A DNA stretch of 64,000 bases from Idiomarina tyrosinivorans (GCF_003987475.1 NZ_PIQH01000004.1:207164-271163); one strand, 5' to 3'. Counted from the first letter of the stretch, positions 9,130 to 18,487 are shown. Notes: a model not told the origin generated them from the letters alone. Numbers and translations are program-made.

Positions 9130-10228
9130 ATGTTTGAAACCAATGCCACCTATAATGCGATAAAAGATATGCGCGAGCGTAGCGAAGCGCTTAGGGGGTA
9201 TCTTTGACTATGATGCAAAGGTCGAACGTTTAGAAGAAGTCACCCGCGAGCTTGAAGATCCGAGTGTTTGGGATGAGCCGCAAAAAGCGCAAAGTTTGGG
9301 CAAAGAGCGTGCCGCGTTAGAAACCGTAGTGGAGACGCTGCAGGGACTCCAGCAAGGCCTAGACGATGTTGAAGGGTTAGTTGACCTTGCCGTAGAAGCC
9401 GACGATGAGGACACCTTTAACGAAGCGAAGACAGAGTTGGAACAATGGCTGACGCAATTGGAGGCGTTAGAGTTTCGGCGCATGTTTTCGCAAGAAAACG
9501 ATGATTCAGATTGTTACCTAGACATTCAGGCAGGTTCTGGCGGTACGGAAGCGCAAGATTGGGCTAATATGTTGCTGCGGATGTATTTGCGTTGGGCCGA
9601 GAGCCATGATTTTAAAACTGAGATCACCGAACTCTCAGAGGGCGAGGTTGCGGGGATTAAATCGGCGACGGTGCGCATTCAAGGCGAATATGCGTTCGGC
9701 TGGTTGCGCACCGAAACCGGGGTGCATCGGCTGGTACGGAAATCGCCTTTTGACTCTGGCAATCGCCGCCATACGTCATTCGCTTCGGTATTTGTTTACC
9801 CTGAAGTGGATGAAGACATCGAGATCGAAATCGATCCATCTGATTTGCGGGTTGATACCTACCGCGCATCTGGGGCCGGTGGTCAGCACGTTAACCGAAC
9901 GGATTCAGCGGTGCGAATAACCCACGAACCGACGGGAATTGTGGTGCAGTGTCAAAGTGACCGTTCACAACATAAAAACCGTGATGCGGCAATGAAACAG
10001 TTGCGCGCAAAATTGTACGAATTTGAACTGCAAAAGCAGAATGAAGACAAGCAAGCGATGGAAGATGCCAAATCGGATATCGGTTGGGGCAGTCAAATTC
10101 GCTCATATGTATTAGACGATGCTCGAATTAAAGATTTACGCACGGGCGTTGAGAATCGAAATACTCAGGCTGTACTTGATGGGGCGCTTGACCCTTTTAT
10201 AGAAGCCAGTTTGAAATCAGGACTATAA
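9130..10228 (+). CDS. prfB: Peptide chain release factor 2, with programmed +1 frameshift
   Basis: RF2 recognises UAA and UGA stop codons. The gene is read in two frames: 25 codons from ATG 9130 to CTT at 9202, an in-frame TGA at 9205, then +1 into GAC at 9206 and on to 10228, giving 365 residues, the same length as E. coli RF2. The tripeptide anticodon SPF is visible in [12 protein letters not shown], and the catalytic GGQ in [16 protein letters not shown]. The residue three before the GAGGQ segment is Ala (YRASGAGG), where the E. coli K-12 protein has Thr. It lies between recJ and lysS, the usual order. Confidence 0.96.
9193..9208 (+). promoter_or_regulatory. RF2 autoregulatory +1 frameshift site
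   Basis: The bases AGGGGG TAT CTT TGA C carry the internal Shine-Dalgarno-like AGGGGG, the slippery CTT, the in-frame TGA and the following C. This is the classic RF2 site: low RF2 slows termination at the poor UGA-C context, peptidyl-tRNA-Leu slips from CUU to UUU, and full-length RF2 is made. All elements and the spacing are identical to the well-known E. coli signal. Confidence 0.97.
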
Positions 10229-10260
10229 CTAGCAGACTTTCCGAAAGAGGACCTTGGCTA

Positions 10261-11769
10261 ATGGCAGATAATTCGCAAACGCCCGAAGTAGACATTAATG
10301 AACAAATTGCCCAGCGCAAAGCTAAATTGTCTGCAATGCGTGACAAGGGCGTCGCTTTTCCTAATGACTTTCGTCGCGATGCGCTAGCCAAGCCATTGCA
10401 TGACCAGTATGACGAGGCTAGCAAGGAAGAGCTAGAGCAACAGGGCGTGCGGGTTAAGGTTGCAGGGCGAATGATGACTCGACGGATTATGGGTAAAGCA
10501 AGCTTTGCCACTATCCAAGACATGTCGGGAAAAATTCAGTTGTATGTGGCGCGTGATAACCTGCCAGAGGGCTTCTATAACACTGAGTTCAAGAAATGGG
10601 ATCTGGGTGACATTGTTGCCGCCAGCGGAACCCTATTCAAAACCGGAACCGGCGAGTTGAGTGTACTGGTCGATGATGTGCGTCTGCTGACCAAAGCGTT
10701 ACGTCCATTACCGGATAAGTTTCATGGTCTAGCAGACCAGGAAACACGCTATCGCCAACGCTATTTGGATTTAATTACTAATGAAGCGTCGCGGAATACG
10801 TTTGTGGCGCGCTCTAAAGTTATTGAAGCCATTCGTCGCTTTTTGAGTGGCAAAGACTTTCTCGAAGTTGAAACACCAATGATGCAAGCGATTCCTGGTG
10901 GCGCGTCAGCGAAACCTTTTGTCACCCACCATAATGCGTTAGACATGGATTTGTATCTGCGCATTGCACCGGAGCTATACCTGAAGCGTTTGGTTGTTGG
11001 TGGTTTCGAAAAAGTATTTGAAATCAACCGCAACTTCCGTAATGAAGGGTTATCAACCCGACATAACCCCGAATTCACTATGTTGGAATTCTACTGGGGC
11101 TATGCGGACTATCACGATTTGATGGATATGACTGAGGAAATGTTGCGCAGCGTTGCCCAACAAGTGCTGGGTACTCTGCAATTCACCAGTCAAGGCGTTG
11201 ACTACGATTTTGCTCAGCCGTTTGCGCGTATGACTGTGTTGGAAGCTATCTTGGCGCATATGCCAGAGGCGACTGAGGCACAGTTGAACGAGATGGATTC
11301 TGCCACCGCGTTAGCGAAAACGATCGGTATCGACGTCAAGCCGTCGTGGGGGTTGGGCAAGGTGCAAATCGAAATTTTTGAGGAAGTCGCTGAGCATAAG
11401 TTGATTCAGCCAACCTTCATTACCGCATACCCTGCGGAAGTCTCACCGCTGGCTCGGCGTAACGACGATAATCCGTTTGTTACCGACCGTTTTGAGTTTT
11501 TTGCCGGTGGCCGTGAGCTTGCCAACGGTTTCTCTGAGTTGAACGACGCCGAGGATCAAGCCGAACGGTTCCAACAACAGGTGGAACAGAAAGAAGCTGG
11601 AGACGACGAGGCAATGTTCTTTGATGAAGATTACGTTACTGCGTTGGAGCATGGCATGCCGCCAACCGCAGGCGAGGGGATCGGCATTGACCGCTTAGTC
11701 ATGCTACTGACCGATTCTGCTTCCATTCGTGACGTATTGTTGTTCCCTCACATGCGTCCAAAAGCCTAA
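10261..11769 (+). CDS. lysS: Lysyl-tRNA synthetase, class II
   Basis: A 502-residue class IIb synthetase that charges tRNA-Lys. The N-terminal OB-fold anticodon-binding domain covers roughly residues 60-150. Motif 2 is visible in [20 protein letters not shown], and motif 3 in [14 protein letters not shown] near the C-terminus. Length matches the family. It starts 32 bases after prfB, behind AGAGGA, so it is likely part of the same transcription unit as recJ-prfB. A 12-base inverted repeat follows its stop codon. Confidence 0.96.
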   Translation: MADNSQTPEVDINEQIAQRKAKLSAMRDKGVAFPNDFRRDALAKPLHDQYDEASKEELEQQGVRVKVAGRMMTRRIMGKASFATIQDMSGKIQLYVARDNLPEGFYNTEFKKWDLGDIVAASGTLFKTGTGELSVLVDDVRLLTKALRPLPDKFHGLADQETRYRQRYLDLITNEASRNTFVARSKVIEAIRRFLSGKDFLEVETPMMQAIPGGASAKPFVTHHNALDMDLYLRIAPELYLKRLVVGGFEKVFEINRNFRNEGLSTRHNPEFTMLEFYWGYADYHDLMDMTEEMLRSVAQQVLGTLQFTSQGVDYDFAQPFARMTVLEAILAHMPEATEAQLNEMDSATALAKTIGIDVKPSWGLGKVQIEIFEEVAEHKLIQPTFITAYPAEVSPLARRNDDNPFVTDRFEFFAGGRELANGFSELNDAEDQAERFQQQVEQKEAGDDEAMFFDEDYVTALEHGMPPTAGEGIGIDRLVMLLTDSASIRDVLLFPHMRPKA

Positions 11770-11781
11770 TTGAATGAATCT

Positions 11782-11820
11782 TCGATATCCCACTAAAGCG
11801 TACTATTGGTGGGATATCGA
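11782..11820. repeat. Perfect 12-base inverted repeat after lysS
   Basis: TCGATATCCCAC at 11782-11793 pairs perfectly with GTGGGATATCGA at 11809-11820 across a 15-base loop. No T-run follows on either strand, so it is not a textbook intrinsic terminator. It may stabilise the 3' end of the lysS message, be a protein-binding palindrome, or act as a weak terminator. Confidence 0.7.
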
Positions 11821-11862
11821 CCTTAACCATTCAAAAAAATCGTAAAAAATATTGGTTTATCA

Positions 11863-11890
11863 CTGACAATCATTCAATTTCGTCTATCCT
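11863..11890 (+). promoter_or_regulatory. Possible sigma-70 promoter for ogt
   Basis: CTGACA at 11863 and TATCCT at 11885, with a 16-base spacer, lie 37 bases before the ogt start within AT-rich sequence. The match to consensus is moderate, and other spacings are possible. Confidence 0.35.
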
Positions 11891-11927
11891 TAGCGGTAAT
11901 CCATTCAATCTAATCATACGGAATGTT

Positions 11928-12410
11928 ATGCACCATTTAGAGTTTGATACGCCTCTAGGTGCGATGCTCGCGATTGCCGATAATCAGCACCTAACAGGAT
12001 TGTTTTATAAAGACCAAACGAAACAGCCGTCTCTTGCTGCTTCTAAACAACATCATAGTCATCCAGTCTTGCTGCAAACCAAAAAGCAGTTAGAGGATTA
12101 CTTTGCCGGTCAAAGACAACGCTTCAGTATTCCGCTAAAAGTGCAAACCACAGCTTTTCAAAAGTCGGTATGGGAAGTGCTTAGCCATATCAGGCCAGGA
12201 GAAACTTGGTCGTATAAAAAGGTTGCAGAACGCATCGGCAAGCCCACTAGTATTCGTGCTGTTGCTAATGCGATTTCTAGGAACCCGTTTATTATTGTGA
12301 TCCCTTGCCATCGAGTGACTGGCATAAAAGGGGAATTGAGAGGCTATGCCGCAGGCGTTGACAGGCAAAGACATTTGTTACTACAAGAATCATCAACGCT
12401 AGGCAAATAA
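11928..12410 (+). CDS. ogt: Methylated-DNA--protein-cysteine S-methyltransferase
   Basis: A 160-residue suicide repair protein that removes methyl groups from O6-methylguanine (and O4-methylthymine) onto its own cysteine. The active-site motif IPCHRV places the acceptor at Cys127. The helix-turn-helix arginine finger region is visible as TSIRAVANAISRNP. No AdaA-type domain is fused, so it is the constitutive Ogt-like form rather than Ada. It is a single-gene unit with its own probable promoter, closed by a strong hairpin terminator shared with slyD. Confidence 0.93.
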   Translation: MHHLEFDTPLGAMLAIADNQHLTGLFYKDQTKQPSLAASKQHHSHPVLLQTKKQLEDYFAGQRQRFSIPLKVQTTAFQKSVWEVLSHIRPGETWSYKKVAERIGKPTSIRAVANAISRNPFIIVIPCHRVTGIKGELRGYAAGVDRQRHLLLQESSTLGK

Positions 12411-12421
12411 TGCAAATAAAT

Positions 12422-12455
12422 AAAAAAGCGGACAACAGATGTTGTCCGCTTTTTT
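12422..12455. terminator. Bidirectional intrinsic terminator between ogt and slyD
   Basis: AAAAAAGCGGACAAC, a four-base loop AGAT, then GTTGTCCGCTTTTTT. The GC-containing stem is perfect, with a T-run on both strands, so it can end both ogt (plus strand) and slyD (minus strand) transcripts. Confidence 0.95.
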
Positions 12456-12473
12456 ATGCGTTAAGGCTAACGA

Positions 12474-12956
12474 TTAATGATCTTGACCGTCAGCATGGAC
12501 GTGACCGTGTTCCAGTTCTTGCTCAGTCGCGTCGCGTACTTCAACGACTTCAACATCGAAGTTTAAGTCGACGCCAGCAAGAGGATGGTTGCCATCTACT
12601 GTTACTTCGTCATCTTTCACATCAACAATAACCACTGATTGGTCACCTTGGTCGGTGCTGGCGCGGAACTGCATGCCAGGCTCTACGTCGTTATCACCAA
12701 ACATGCTACGCGGAACGGTTTGGATTAAACCATCATGACGTTCACCATAAGCTTCTTCAGGTTTAATTTCCGCGGTGAAATTATCGCCTACACCTTTGCC
12801 TTCTAAAGCGTTCTCCAAACCTGGGATCAGCATTCCACGACCATGGATGAAGCTCAACGGGTGACCTTCTTTTGATTGGTCTAGTGTTTGTCCCTCAGCT
12901 GTTTTCACAGTGTAGTGGATAGAGACGACTTTGTTTGCTGCGATAGTTTCGCTCAT
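12474..12956 (-). CDS. slyD: FKBP-type peptidyl-prolyl isomerase SlyD
   Basis: A 160-residue prolyl isomerase and chaperone. The FKBP halves flank an insert-in-flap chaperone domain: VVSIHYTVKTAEG and GRGMLIPGLENALEG, then EEAYGERHDGLIQTVPRSMF and GNHPLAGVDLNFDVEVVEV. The C-terminal tail is short but still metal-ligand-like (LEHGHVHADGQDH), shorter than the long His/Cys-rich E. coli tail, so a role in nickel delivery is less certain. It ends at the shared terminator and is the last gene behind ygfZ, three bases after the ygfZ stop in genome order. Confidence 0.92.
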   Translation of the reverse strand: MSETIAANKVVSIHYTVKTAEGQTLDQSKEGHPLSFIHGRGMLIPGLENALEGKGVGDNFTAEIKPEEAYGERHDGLIQTVPRSMFGDNDVEPGMQFRASTDQGDQSVVIVDVKDDEVTVDGNHPLAGVDLNFDVEVVEVRDATEQELEHGHVHADGQDH

Positions 12957-12959
12957 AAG

Positions 12960-13898
12960 TTAAGTTTCCAATTGATAAGGCAGTGAGTGTATTTCCAAGA
13001 GACTGGCTTCGTCATCACGCAACCGAAACGTTTGCTCTGCAGTTGCATCTGCTGGCAATACCGCCAACAAATCGCAGTGATGTTCGGCACGGTTCACTGC
13101 ACTAATTACCGTGCCTGCACGACGCCATCGTTGTTCGCCTAACGCGACTTCCACTGTAGCTCCCGGTTGGGGCAGCGCCGTCGCTTTCCCGCTCAGGCGA
13201 AACATTGCGCGCTTTTGCTTGCCCAAATACTTCATTCGGGCAATTGTCTCTTGGCCGATATAGCATCCCTTGGTAAAGCTAATACCATTTAGCGCCTGCA
13301 CATTTAGCATCTGTGGTACAAATGCCAACTGTGTCAGTGCAGCGATCTGGGGACGACCGCGTTCAATTTCTAAAGCCTGCCAATAGCGTTGGTCGTATTC
13401 GGCGTCAATGCCTGAATGACCAATAACAAGCCACTGTTGCGGTGCTTCGCCAACCCGCAGTGCAACCCACTCAGGCTGGTTGACGACAGCAGCATCGATT
13501 TCAGCTTTGAGCAATGGGCTAAGCTTGTTGTTGCAAGACTCACCAAATATACCGAGAATCTTGGTATCAGCCGAAATATCACGGATTTCAACTTGATTGA
13601 AAATCGCATATTTCTGTAACTGTGCCAGTGCTTTTTCGATGCTTTCACGCTGTTGAATAAGCAGCAGTCGCTCATTCCAACGAGTCAGCCAGAATACCGA
13701 AAACGCTTTCCCAGTCGGGTCACAAAGCGCGCCATATAACCAACCTTGCTGTTCCAGTTGGTTAAGGTCACAGGTGAGCTGCCCCTGCAAAAAACTTTGC
13801 GCATCTGCCCCACTAAGAGCAATGATACCATAATCTGTCAGCGAAACGGTTACGCATTCCTCACAGGCTTTGGTAAACTCTTGCGTTAACGTCAGCAC
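12960..13898 (-). CDS. ygfZ: tRNA-modifying protein / Fe-S repair folate-binding protein YgfZ
   Basis: About 312 residues of the folate-dependent YgfZ family, related to glycine cleavage T-protein, which supports Fe-S enzymes such as MiaB. The signature KGCYIGQETIARMKYLG, with the conserved Cys, is present. The frame stays open far upstream to 14156, but those residues would lie antisense to sdhE and look random. The GTG at 13898 has AAGGGAGAA just upstream and gives a length near the E. coli protein (326). It is divergent from sdhE, the usual arrangement. Confidence 0.9.
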   Translation of the reverse strand: MLTLTQEFTKACEECVTVSLTDYGIIALSGADAQSFLQGQLTCDLNQLEQQGWLYGALCDPTGKAFSVFWLTRWNERLLLIQQRESIEKALAQLQKYAIFNQVEIRDISADTKILGIFGESCNNKLSPLLKAEIDAAVVNQPEWVALRVGEAPQQWLVIGHSGIDAEYDQRYWQALEIERGRPQIAALTQLAFVPQMLNVQALNGISFTKGCYIGQETIARMKYLGKQKRAMFRLSGKATALPQPGATVEVALGEQRWRRAGTVISAVNRAEHHCDLLAVLPADATAEQTFRLRDDEASLLEIHSLPYQLET

Positions 13899-13992
13899 GA
13901 CTTCTCCCTTGGCTGATTTGTGACTGTCTTTCAAAGTATTGGGGCGATATCGCAAATTACAAGGGGAGCTATGCATTAATTCAGGAGATGTT

Positions 13993-14265
13993 ATGTTGCC
14001 ATTAAAGCAATCTGAAGAAGCGCTAAAAGATAAGCGTCGATTAAAATGGGCTTGCCGACGAGGCATGCTGGAGTTAGACGTGTTATTTGAACCTTTTGTC
14101 GACCAAGCATACGACGAACTAAGCGAACCGCAAAAGGCCGTTTTTAGACGCCTCATTACCTGCGACGACCCTGATTTGTTTGCATGGTTTATGGGGCATC
14201 AAAAATGTCCCGACGCTGAACTCAGTGAGATGATTGAATTAATGCTGGCTCGCGTCAAAGTTTAA
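13993..14265 (+). CDS. sdhE: FAD assembly factor SdhE
   Basis: A 90-residue flavinylation factor that promotes covalent FAD attachment to succinate dehydrogenase (and fumarate reductase). The RGxxE motif is seen in CRRGMLELDVLFEPF. Length is close to the 88 residues of E. coli. The ATG at 13993 sits behind CAGGAG; the frame is open 54 bases upstream, but that start lacks a ribosome binding site. It is divergent from ygfZ and followed by a YgfX-like ORF in the same reading frame after its stop codon. Confidence 0.93.
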   Translation: MLPLKQSEEALKDKRRLKWACRRGMLELDVLFEPFVDQAYDELSEPQKAVFRRLITCDDPDLFAWFMGHQKCPDAELSEMIELMLARVKV

Positions 14266-14274
14266 CCGCGCACA

Positions 14275-14520
14275 GTGGAAACTGTTGTGTGGTCGCGCCA
14301 GCGCAGGCAACAACTGCTGGGGTTAAGGCTACAACCGATGCAGATTGATACCGCGAACCGAGCACTGGACGTGATTCATCCCCCTTGGGTGGTCGGCAAT
14401 TGGCTGATTATTGTACGAATAGAGAATAGCGGCAGGCGCCGCTATTACTATTTTTGCTGCTGGCAATTCAGTGCTAGTGACTTTTCAGCGTTACGCCGCT
14501 GGAGTTTGCTGTGGCGTTAA
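14275..14520 (+). CDS. Short YgfX (CptA)-like protein lacking the membrane region
   Basis: An 81-residue ORF from GTG 14275 that resembles the C-terminal half of YgfX, the membrane protein encoded after sdhE in enterics. Comparable features are the basic stretch [16 protein letters not shown], a central [14 protein letters not shown], and the C-terminal [17 protein letters not shown]. The N-terminal two-helix membrane segment of YgfX is absent, and there is no room for it, since sdhE ends ten bases earlier. No good ribosome binding site is seen; the ORF is in frame with sdhE past its TAA. It overlaps the end of nadB (opposite strand) by 30 bases. It could be a shortened functional gene or a remnant. 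Confidence 0.5.
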   Translation: METVVWSRQRRQQLLGLRLQPMQIDTANRALDVIHPPWVVGNWLIIVRIENSGRRRYYYFCCWQFSASDFSALRRWSLLWR

Positions 14521-16107
14521 CCGAGTAGGTGTCGGTGTTGCTGATTTATCGGGATAATCAAGGGTGTAATGCAACCCGCGGCTTTCTTTACGTTGCATTG
14601 CGCTGCGAACGATCAATTCCGCCACCTGCACCAAGTTCCTGAGCTCTAGCAAGTTATTACTGACTCGGAAGTTGGCGTAGTAATCATGGATTTCGCGTTG
14701 TAACAATTCAATCCGATGCAGGGCACGTTCTAAACGCTTGGTGGTGCGAACGATGCCAACATAGTCCCACATAAAGAGGCGCAGCTCGTGCCAATTATGC
14801 TGAATGACCACTTCTTCGTCAGAATTACCGACTTGGCTCTCATCCCACGCCGGCAGCCGCGCTTCAATCGTAAATTGCTGACGTTGTTTGATAATGCTCT
14901 CCGCTGCTGCACGGGCGAACACCAAGCACTCCAGTAACGAGTTAGAGGCCATACGGTTGGCGCCATGCAAACCGGTGTAGGCAACCTCGCCGACGGCATA
15001 CAGGCGCGGCAAATCAGTACTGGCATCCAAACCGGTGGTGATTCCACCACAGGTATAATGCGCCGCAGGCACCACGGGAATTGGCTGTGTTGCCATATCA
15101 ATCCCGACCGACAAGCATTTTTGATAGATCGTTGGGAAATGCTCCAACAAAAATGCTTTGTCTTTATGGGAAATGTCCAAGTACATGCAATCTGCACCCA
15201 AACGTTTCATTTCGAAGTCAATAGCGCGTGCCACTACATCCCTTGGCGCGAGCTCGGCATCGGCATGAAAGTCAGGCATAAAGCGGCTGCCATCCGGGCG
15301 TTTTAATAAAGCGCCTTCACCACGTAGCGCCTCGGTCAATAAAAAGCTTTGCGCGTTGGGATGATACAAACAGGTCGGGTGGAACTGGTTAAATTCCATA
15401 TTGGTAACACTGCAGCCAGCACGCCATGCCATTGCAATCCCATCCCCGCTAGCAATGTCCGGGTTGCTGGTATACTGGTACACTTTACTTGCGCCGCCGG
15501 TGGCCAGCACAACGCAGCCGGCTGCTACGGTCTCTACTTGTTCGTGTTGGCGGTTCCAAATATAAGCGCCGTAGCAACCTTTTGGTTTATTAATGTGCTT
15601 GCCAGTGATTAAATCGACGGCGTTGTAGCGCTCTAATAACTGGATATTAGGATGCTCAATGACCTTATCGAGCAGGGTGGTTTGGACAGCTCGACCGGTT
15701 GCATCGGCGGCATGCAGAATGCGCCGATGGCTGTGCCCACCTTCACGATTTAAGTGGTACTGTGGTTCCTCGTCAGAACCGCCTGGCACACGATCAAAGC
15801 CTACGCCCGCATCAATCAGCCATTGCAAACTGTCACGCGCATTGCGCGCGGTATATTCAACCACTGCGGGGTCGCATAACCCGGCACCGGCAACTAACGT
15901 GTCCTCAACGTGGCTTTCGATGCTATCGCTTTCGTCAAATACGGCGGCTATGCCGCCTTGCGCATAAAAGGTTGAGCCTTCCGTTAATGGCCCTTTACTG
16001 AGTACAATGACATTGGCATGGTCGGCCAACAGCAGTGCGGTGGTTAATCCGGCCGCGCCGCTGCCAATAATGAGCACATCACATTGATAATTTGCGGTAG
16101 GTTCCAT
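14491..16107 (-). CDS. nadB: L-aspartate oxidase NadB
   Basis: A 538-residue FAD enzyme oxidising L-aspartate to iminoaspartate, the first step of de novo NAD synthesis. The N-terminal dinucleotide fold is [20 protein letters not shown]. Succinate dehydrogenase/fumarate reductase family motifs follow ([45 protein letters not shown]). The C-terminal helical domain includes the Arg-rich [15 protein letters not shown]. Length fits the family. It is transcribed divergently from rpoE, a common gammaproteobacterial arrangement, with about 150 bases between them. Confidence 0.96.
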   Translation of the reverse strand: MEPTANYQCDVLIIGSGAAGLTTALLLADHANVIVLSKGPLTEGSTFYAQGGIAAVFDESDSIESHVEDTLVAGAGLCDPAVVEYTARNARDSLQWLIDAGVGFDRVPGGSDEEPQYHLNREGGHSHRRILHAADATGRAVQTTLLDKVIEHPNIQLLERYNAVDLITGKHINKPKGCYGAYIWNRQHEQVETVAAGCVVLATGGASKVYQYTSNPDIASGDGIAMAWRAGCSVTNMEFNQFHPTCLYHPNAQSFLLTEALRGEGALLKRPDGSRFMPDFHADAELAPRDVVARAIDFEMKRLGADCMYLDISHKDKAFLLEHFPTIYQKCLSVGIDMATQPIPVVPAAHYTCGGITTGLDASTDLPRLYAVGEVAYTGLHGANRMASNSLLECLVFARAAAESIIKQRQQFTIEARLPAWDESQVGNSDEEVVIQHNWHELRLFMWDYVGIVRTTKRLERALHRIELLQREIHDYYANFRVSNNLLELRNLVQVAELIVRSAMQRKESRGLHYTLDYPDKSATPTPTRLTPQQTPAA

Positions 16108-16160
16108 AAAGTACCAATTTGAGATTTTTGACGATTTTACGCATTCAGATTTTTTTTTGC

Positions 16161-16187
16161 GAACTTTTTACTACCTTACGGGTCACA
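16161..16187 (+). promoter_or_regulatory. Probable sigma-E promoter of the rpoE-rse operon
   Basis: GAACTT at 16161 and TCACA at 16183, with a 16-base spacer, resemble the sigma-E consensus (GGAACTT, 16 bases, TCTGA). The site is about 70 bases upstream of rpoE, where autoregulation is expected. A T-run precedes the -35 element. Confidence 0.6.
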
Positions 16188-16255
16188 TTCAGTAAGCCAA
16201 GTGGCGGGACTCGGGCTCAGTAGGGTTCAGATGTAGTCAGGGAGAGCAGGCTCGA

Positions 16256-16834
16256 ATGAGCGAACAGCAAAGCGATCAGCTGTTGGTCGAGAGAGTAAAA
16301 CAAGGTGACCCAACAGCCTTTGATCTGCTGGTAAAAAAGTACCAGCACAAGGTAATGAGCTTGATCTCGCGTTATGTGAAGCAACCTGGGGACGTCGCAG
16401 ATGTCGCCCAAGAGGCTTTTATAAAGGCGTATAGAGCTTTACCAAAATTTCGAGGCGATAGTGCATTTTACACGTGGCTCTATCGTATCGCGGTGAACAC
16501 TGCGAAGAATCATTTGGTGGCGCAGGGAAGAAAGCCACCAGCGACAGATATTGATGCCGAGGAAGCCGAATTTTTAGAAAGTGCAGGCGCACTGAAAGAT
16601 TCGGGATCACCGGAAAGTCAGTTGTTATCTGATGAAATCAAGGATGTGGTGATGACAACCATAGACCAGTTACCTAGCGATCTGAAGCGAGCAATCTTGC
16701 TACGAGAAATCGAAGGTATGGGCTATGAAGAAATAGCGATTGAGATGGACTGCCCGATAGGTACGGTGCGTTCGCGCATCTTCCGAGCGCGGGAAGCCAT
16801 TGACAATCAACTGCGGCCGCTGCTTGAGCGGTAG
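16256..16834 (+). CDS. rpoE: RNA polymerase sigma-E factor
   Basis: A 192-residue ECF sigma factor for the envelope stress response. Region 2 includes VMSLISRYVKQPGDVADVAQEAFIKAYRAL and the promoter-melting stretch FYTWLYRIAVNTAKNHL. Region 4 has LPSDLKRAILLREIEGMGYEEIAIEMDCPIGTVRSRIFRAR, split here by short loops. Length equals E. coli RpoE (191). It is first in rpoE-rseA-rseB-rseC, preceded by a sigma-E-like promoter. Confidence 0.97.
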   Translation: MSEQQSDQLLVERVKQGDPTAFDLLVKKYQHKVMSLISRYVKQPGDVADVAQEAFIKAYRALPKFRGDSAFYTWLYRIAVNTAKNHLVAQGRKPPATDIDAEEAEFLESAGALKDSGSPESQLLSDEIKDVVMTTIDQLPSDLKRAILLREIEGMGYEEIAIEMDCPIGTVRSRIFRAREAIDNQLRPLLER

Positions 16835-16853
16835 AAAGTATAGAGGGCAAAGT

Positions 16854-17459
16854 ATGTCTGTAGAAAAAGGACAATTGGTCTCTGCGTTGCTGGATGGAGA
16901 TATCCAAGATCAACGTCAGTTTGACGAATTACTTTCAGACAAAACAGCACGTGACGCTTGGCAACGTTATGCATTAATAGGCGGTGTGATGCGAGCCGAT
17001 GCGAACGTTGGCGCGCCGTTAGATATTAGTCAGCGCGTGGCCGAACAGGTAGCGCAAGAACCCCTGTTACAAGGGCAAGTTGTGCAACCTCAGATTACGC
17101 AAAAAGGCGCAATGGGGCGTGCTGCGTGGCGTTGGTTGCAACCGGCTGCGAAAGTGGCGGTGGCAGCGGGCGTCGCAGCGGTGGCAGTGTTAAGCGTCAA
17201 TACGGTACAACAGCCGAATCCTGTGCAACAAAGTAACGAACCGGCGTTTATCACTAATCCAATTGGTGGCCTTAACCCGGTAAGCTTGAACGCCGTTTTT
17301 GCAGAGCCGCAAGCATCAAGTCCTAGCCAAGCAACGCAACAACAACAGCGTGAGATGCAATCGTACATCATTGATCACCAACAACAGTTGTTATTGCAAC
17401 CACAGGCTGATGTGAATAAGTCCGAGCAGGAGAGTGAGAAGCAGGCTAAACCTCGCTAA
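16854..17459 (+). CDS. rseA: Anti-sigma-E factor RseA
   Basis: About 201 residues from ATG 16854 behind GAGGG. The N-terminal cytoplasmic domain that binds RpoE is recognisable (VSALLDGDIQ, DAWQRYALIGGVMRAD). One membrane span near residues 100-117 (VAVAAGVAAVAVLSV) precedes a Gln-rich periplasmic tail. In the known pathway DegS and RseP cut it to release sigma-E. The frame is open upstream into rpoE, but those residues duplicate rpoE sequence in another frame. Confidence 0.92.
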   Translation: MSVEKGQLVSALLDGDIQDQRQFDELLSDKTARDAWQRYALIGGVMRADANVGAPLDISQRVAEQVAQEPLLQGQVVQPQITQKGAMGRAAWRWLQPAAKVAVAAGVAAVAVLSVNTVQQPNPVQQSNEPAFITNPIGGLNPVSLNAVFAEPQASSPSQATQQQQREMQSYIIDHQQQLLLQPQADVNKSEQESEKQAKPR

Positions 17460-17485
17460 TCACGAATATGAGAAGGAATGCGTTA

Positions 17486-18487
17486 ATGGGCAATCCGCTG
17501 AAGTTAGCCACGTTAATCGTGGCTTTGGCGTTTTTTATGGTCCCTCAGGTTTATGCGCAAGCCCAGCCTGAACAAGGCAATCGTGAAGGAGCGTTTTGGT
17601 TTAATAAAATGGCTGCTGCATTGCGGTCACTAAATTTTGAAGCCGCTATTATTTATGTTCAGCGTGATCAGGTTGAGCCTTATCGTTGGTTACACGGAGC
17701 AGACTCGAATGGTGAAGAAACCGAACTCGTTATTCGTTTGAATGGTCCGGATTTTCGCGCAATTCGTATTGGTGACTCAGCGTCTTATTTTATTCCTTCG
17801 GGCAACTCCTATACCGTAAATGCCAGCAGCTTGTTTGGTTTAATCCCCCCGGCATTTTACCAATCATTTGAAGAGATCGCTGATGACTACCATGTGGTCG
17901 CTGTCGGCGGCGCTCGCGTGCTTGATCGAAAAGCACAGTACATTCGTGTGTTGAGTAACGATGGTGTGCGCTATGGTTATTCAGTGTGGGTGGATAAAGA
18001 GACCGGAATGCTGTTAAAGGCAACCATGGTCTCAGCCCAAGGGGAGGTCATAGAACAGTTACAGCTTGCTAGTTTGCGTATACTGGATGGCTTTCCCGGT
18101 CACTTGGCAGACTTAAGTCACGTTCCAAAACCCCCACAATTAACGAATCCAAGTCATGAAAGCGAAACCCAGTATCAGCTAGAACCGACCTGGTCACCAC
18201 AGGGCTATGAACGCTTGCGCCAAGATCACCACCGCGTATTACTGTCTGGCAATCCGGTTGATTATTACCTCTATTCTGATGGCCTAAGTGACTATTCGGT
18301 TTATATTACGCCAGTGGAGCAGGGAGATGTTCATGAGTGGAGTATTGAGGGAACTGAGACACTTTACACCGAGTTAAAAAATCAATTTCGTGTTACCATT
18401 GTGGGTAAGATTCCCTTAGCGATAGCGCATCGCGTCGCTGCTGAAGTTCGCATGAAAGTGGTTGAGGAACGCCCAGATGGTTCGTGA
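17486..18487 (+). CDS. rseB: Periplasmic sigma-E regulator RseB (MucB)
   Basis: About 333 residues. It starts with a Sec signal (LATLIVALAFFMVPQVYAQA) and then the lipoprotein-like LolA/LppX fold of MucB/RseB, including WFNKMAAALRSLNFEAAIIYVQ and a C-terminal domain. It binds RseA and blocks DegS until lipopolysaccharide signals displace it. The ATG at 17486 follows AGAAGGA at a good distance; a further ATG at 17468 sits on the same purine stretch and is less likely. It overlaps rseC by 11 bases. Confidence 0.92.
   Translation: MGNPLKLATLIVALAFFMVPQVYAQAQPEQGNREGAFWFNKMAAALRSLNFEAAIIYVQRDQVEPYRWLHGADSNGEETELVIRLNGPDFRAIRIGDSASYFIPSGNSYTVNASSLFGLIPPAFYQSFEEIADDYHVVAVGGARVLDRKAQYIRVLSNDGVRYGYSVWVDKETGMLLKATMVSAQGEVIEQLQLASLRILDGFPGHLADLSHVPKPPQLTNPSHESETQYQLEPTWSPQGYERLRQDHHRVLLSGNPVDYYLYSDGLSDYSVYITPVEQGDVHEWSIEGTETLYTELKNQFRVTIVGKIPLAIAHRVAAEVRMKVVEERPDGS

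Noticed and set aside
9208..9483. Minus-strand ORF opposite the start of prfB
   Set aside because: It covers the frameshifted first part of prfB, which is better explained by RF2; Ser-rich random composition.
12410..12631. Plus-strand 73-codon ORF opposite slyD
   Set aside because: It starts inside the bidirectional terminator and is antisense to slyD; the sequence looks random.
13899..14156. N-terminal extension of ygfZ
   Set aside because: The extension is antisense to sdhE and lacks similarity; a GTG with a good Shine-Dalgarno lies at 13898.
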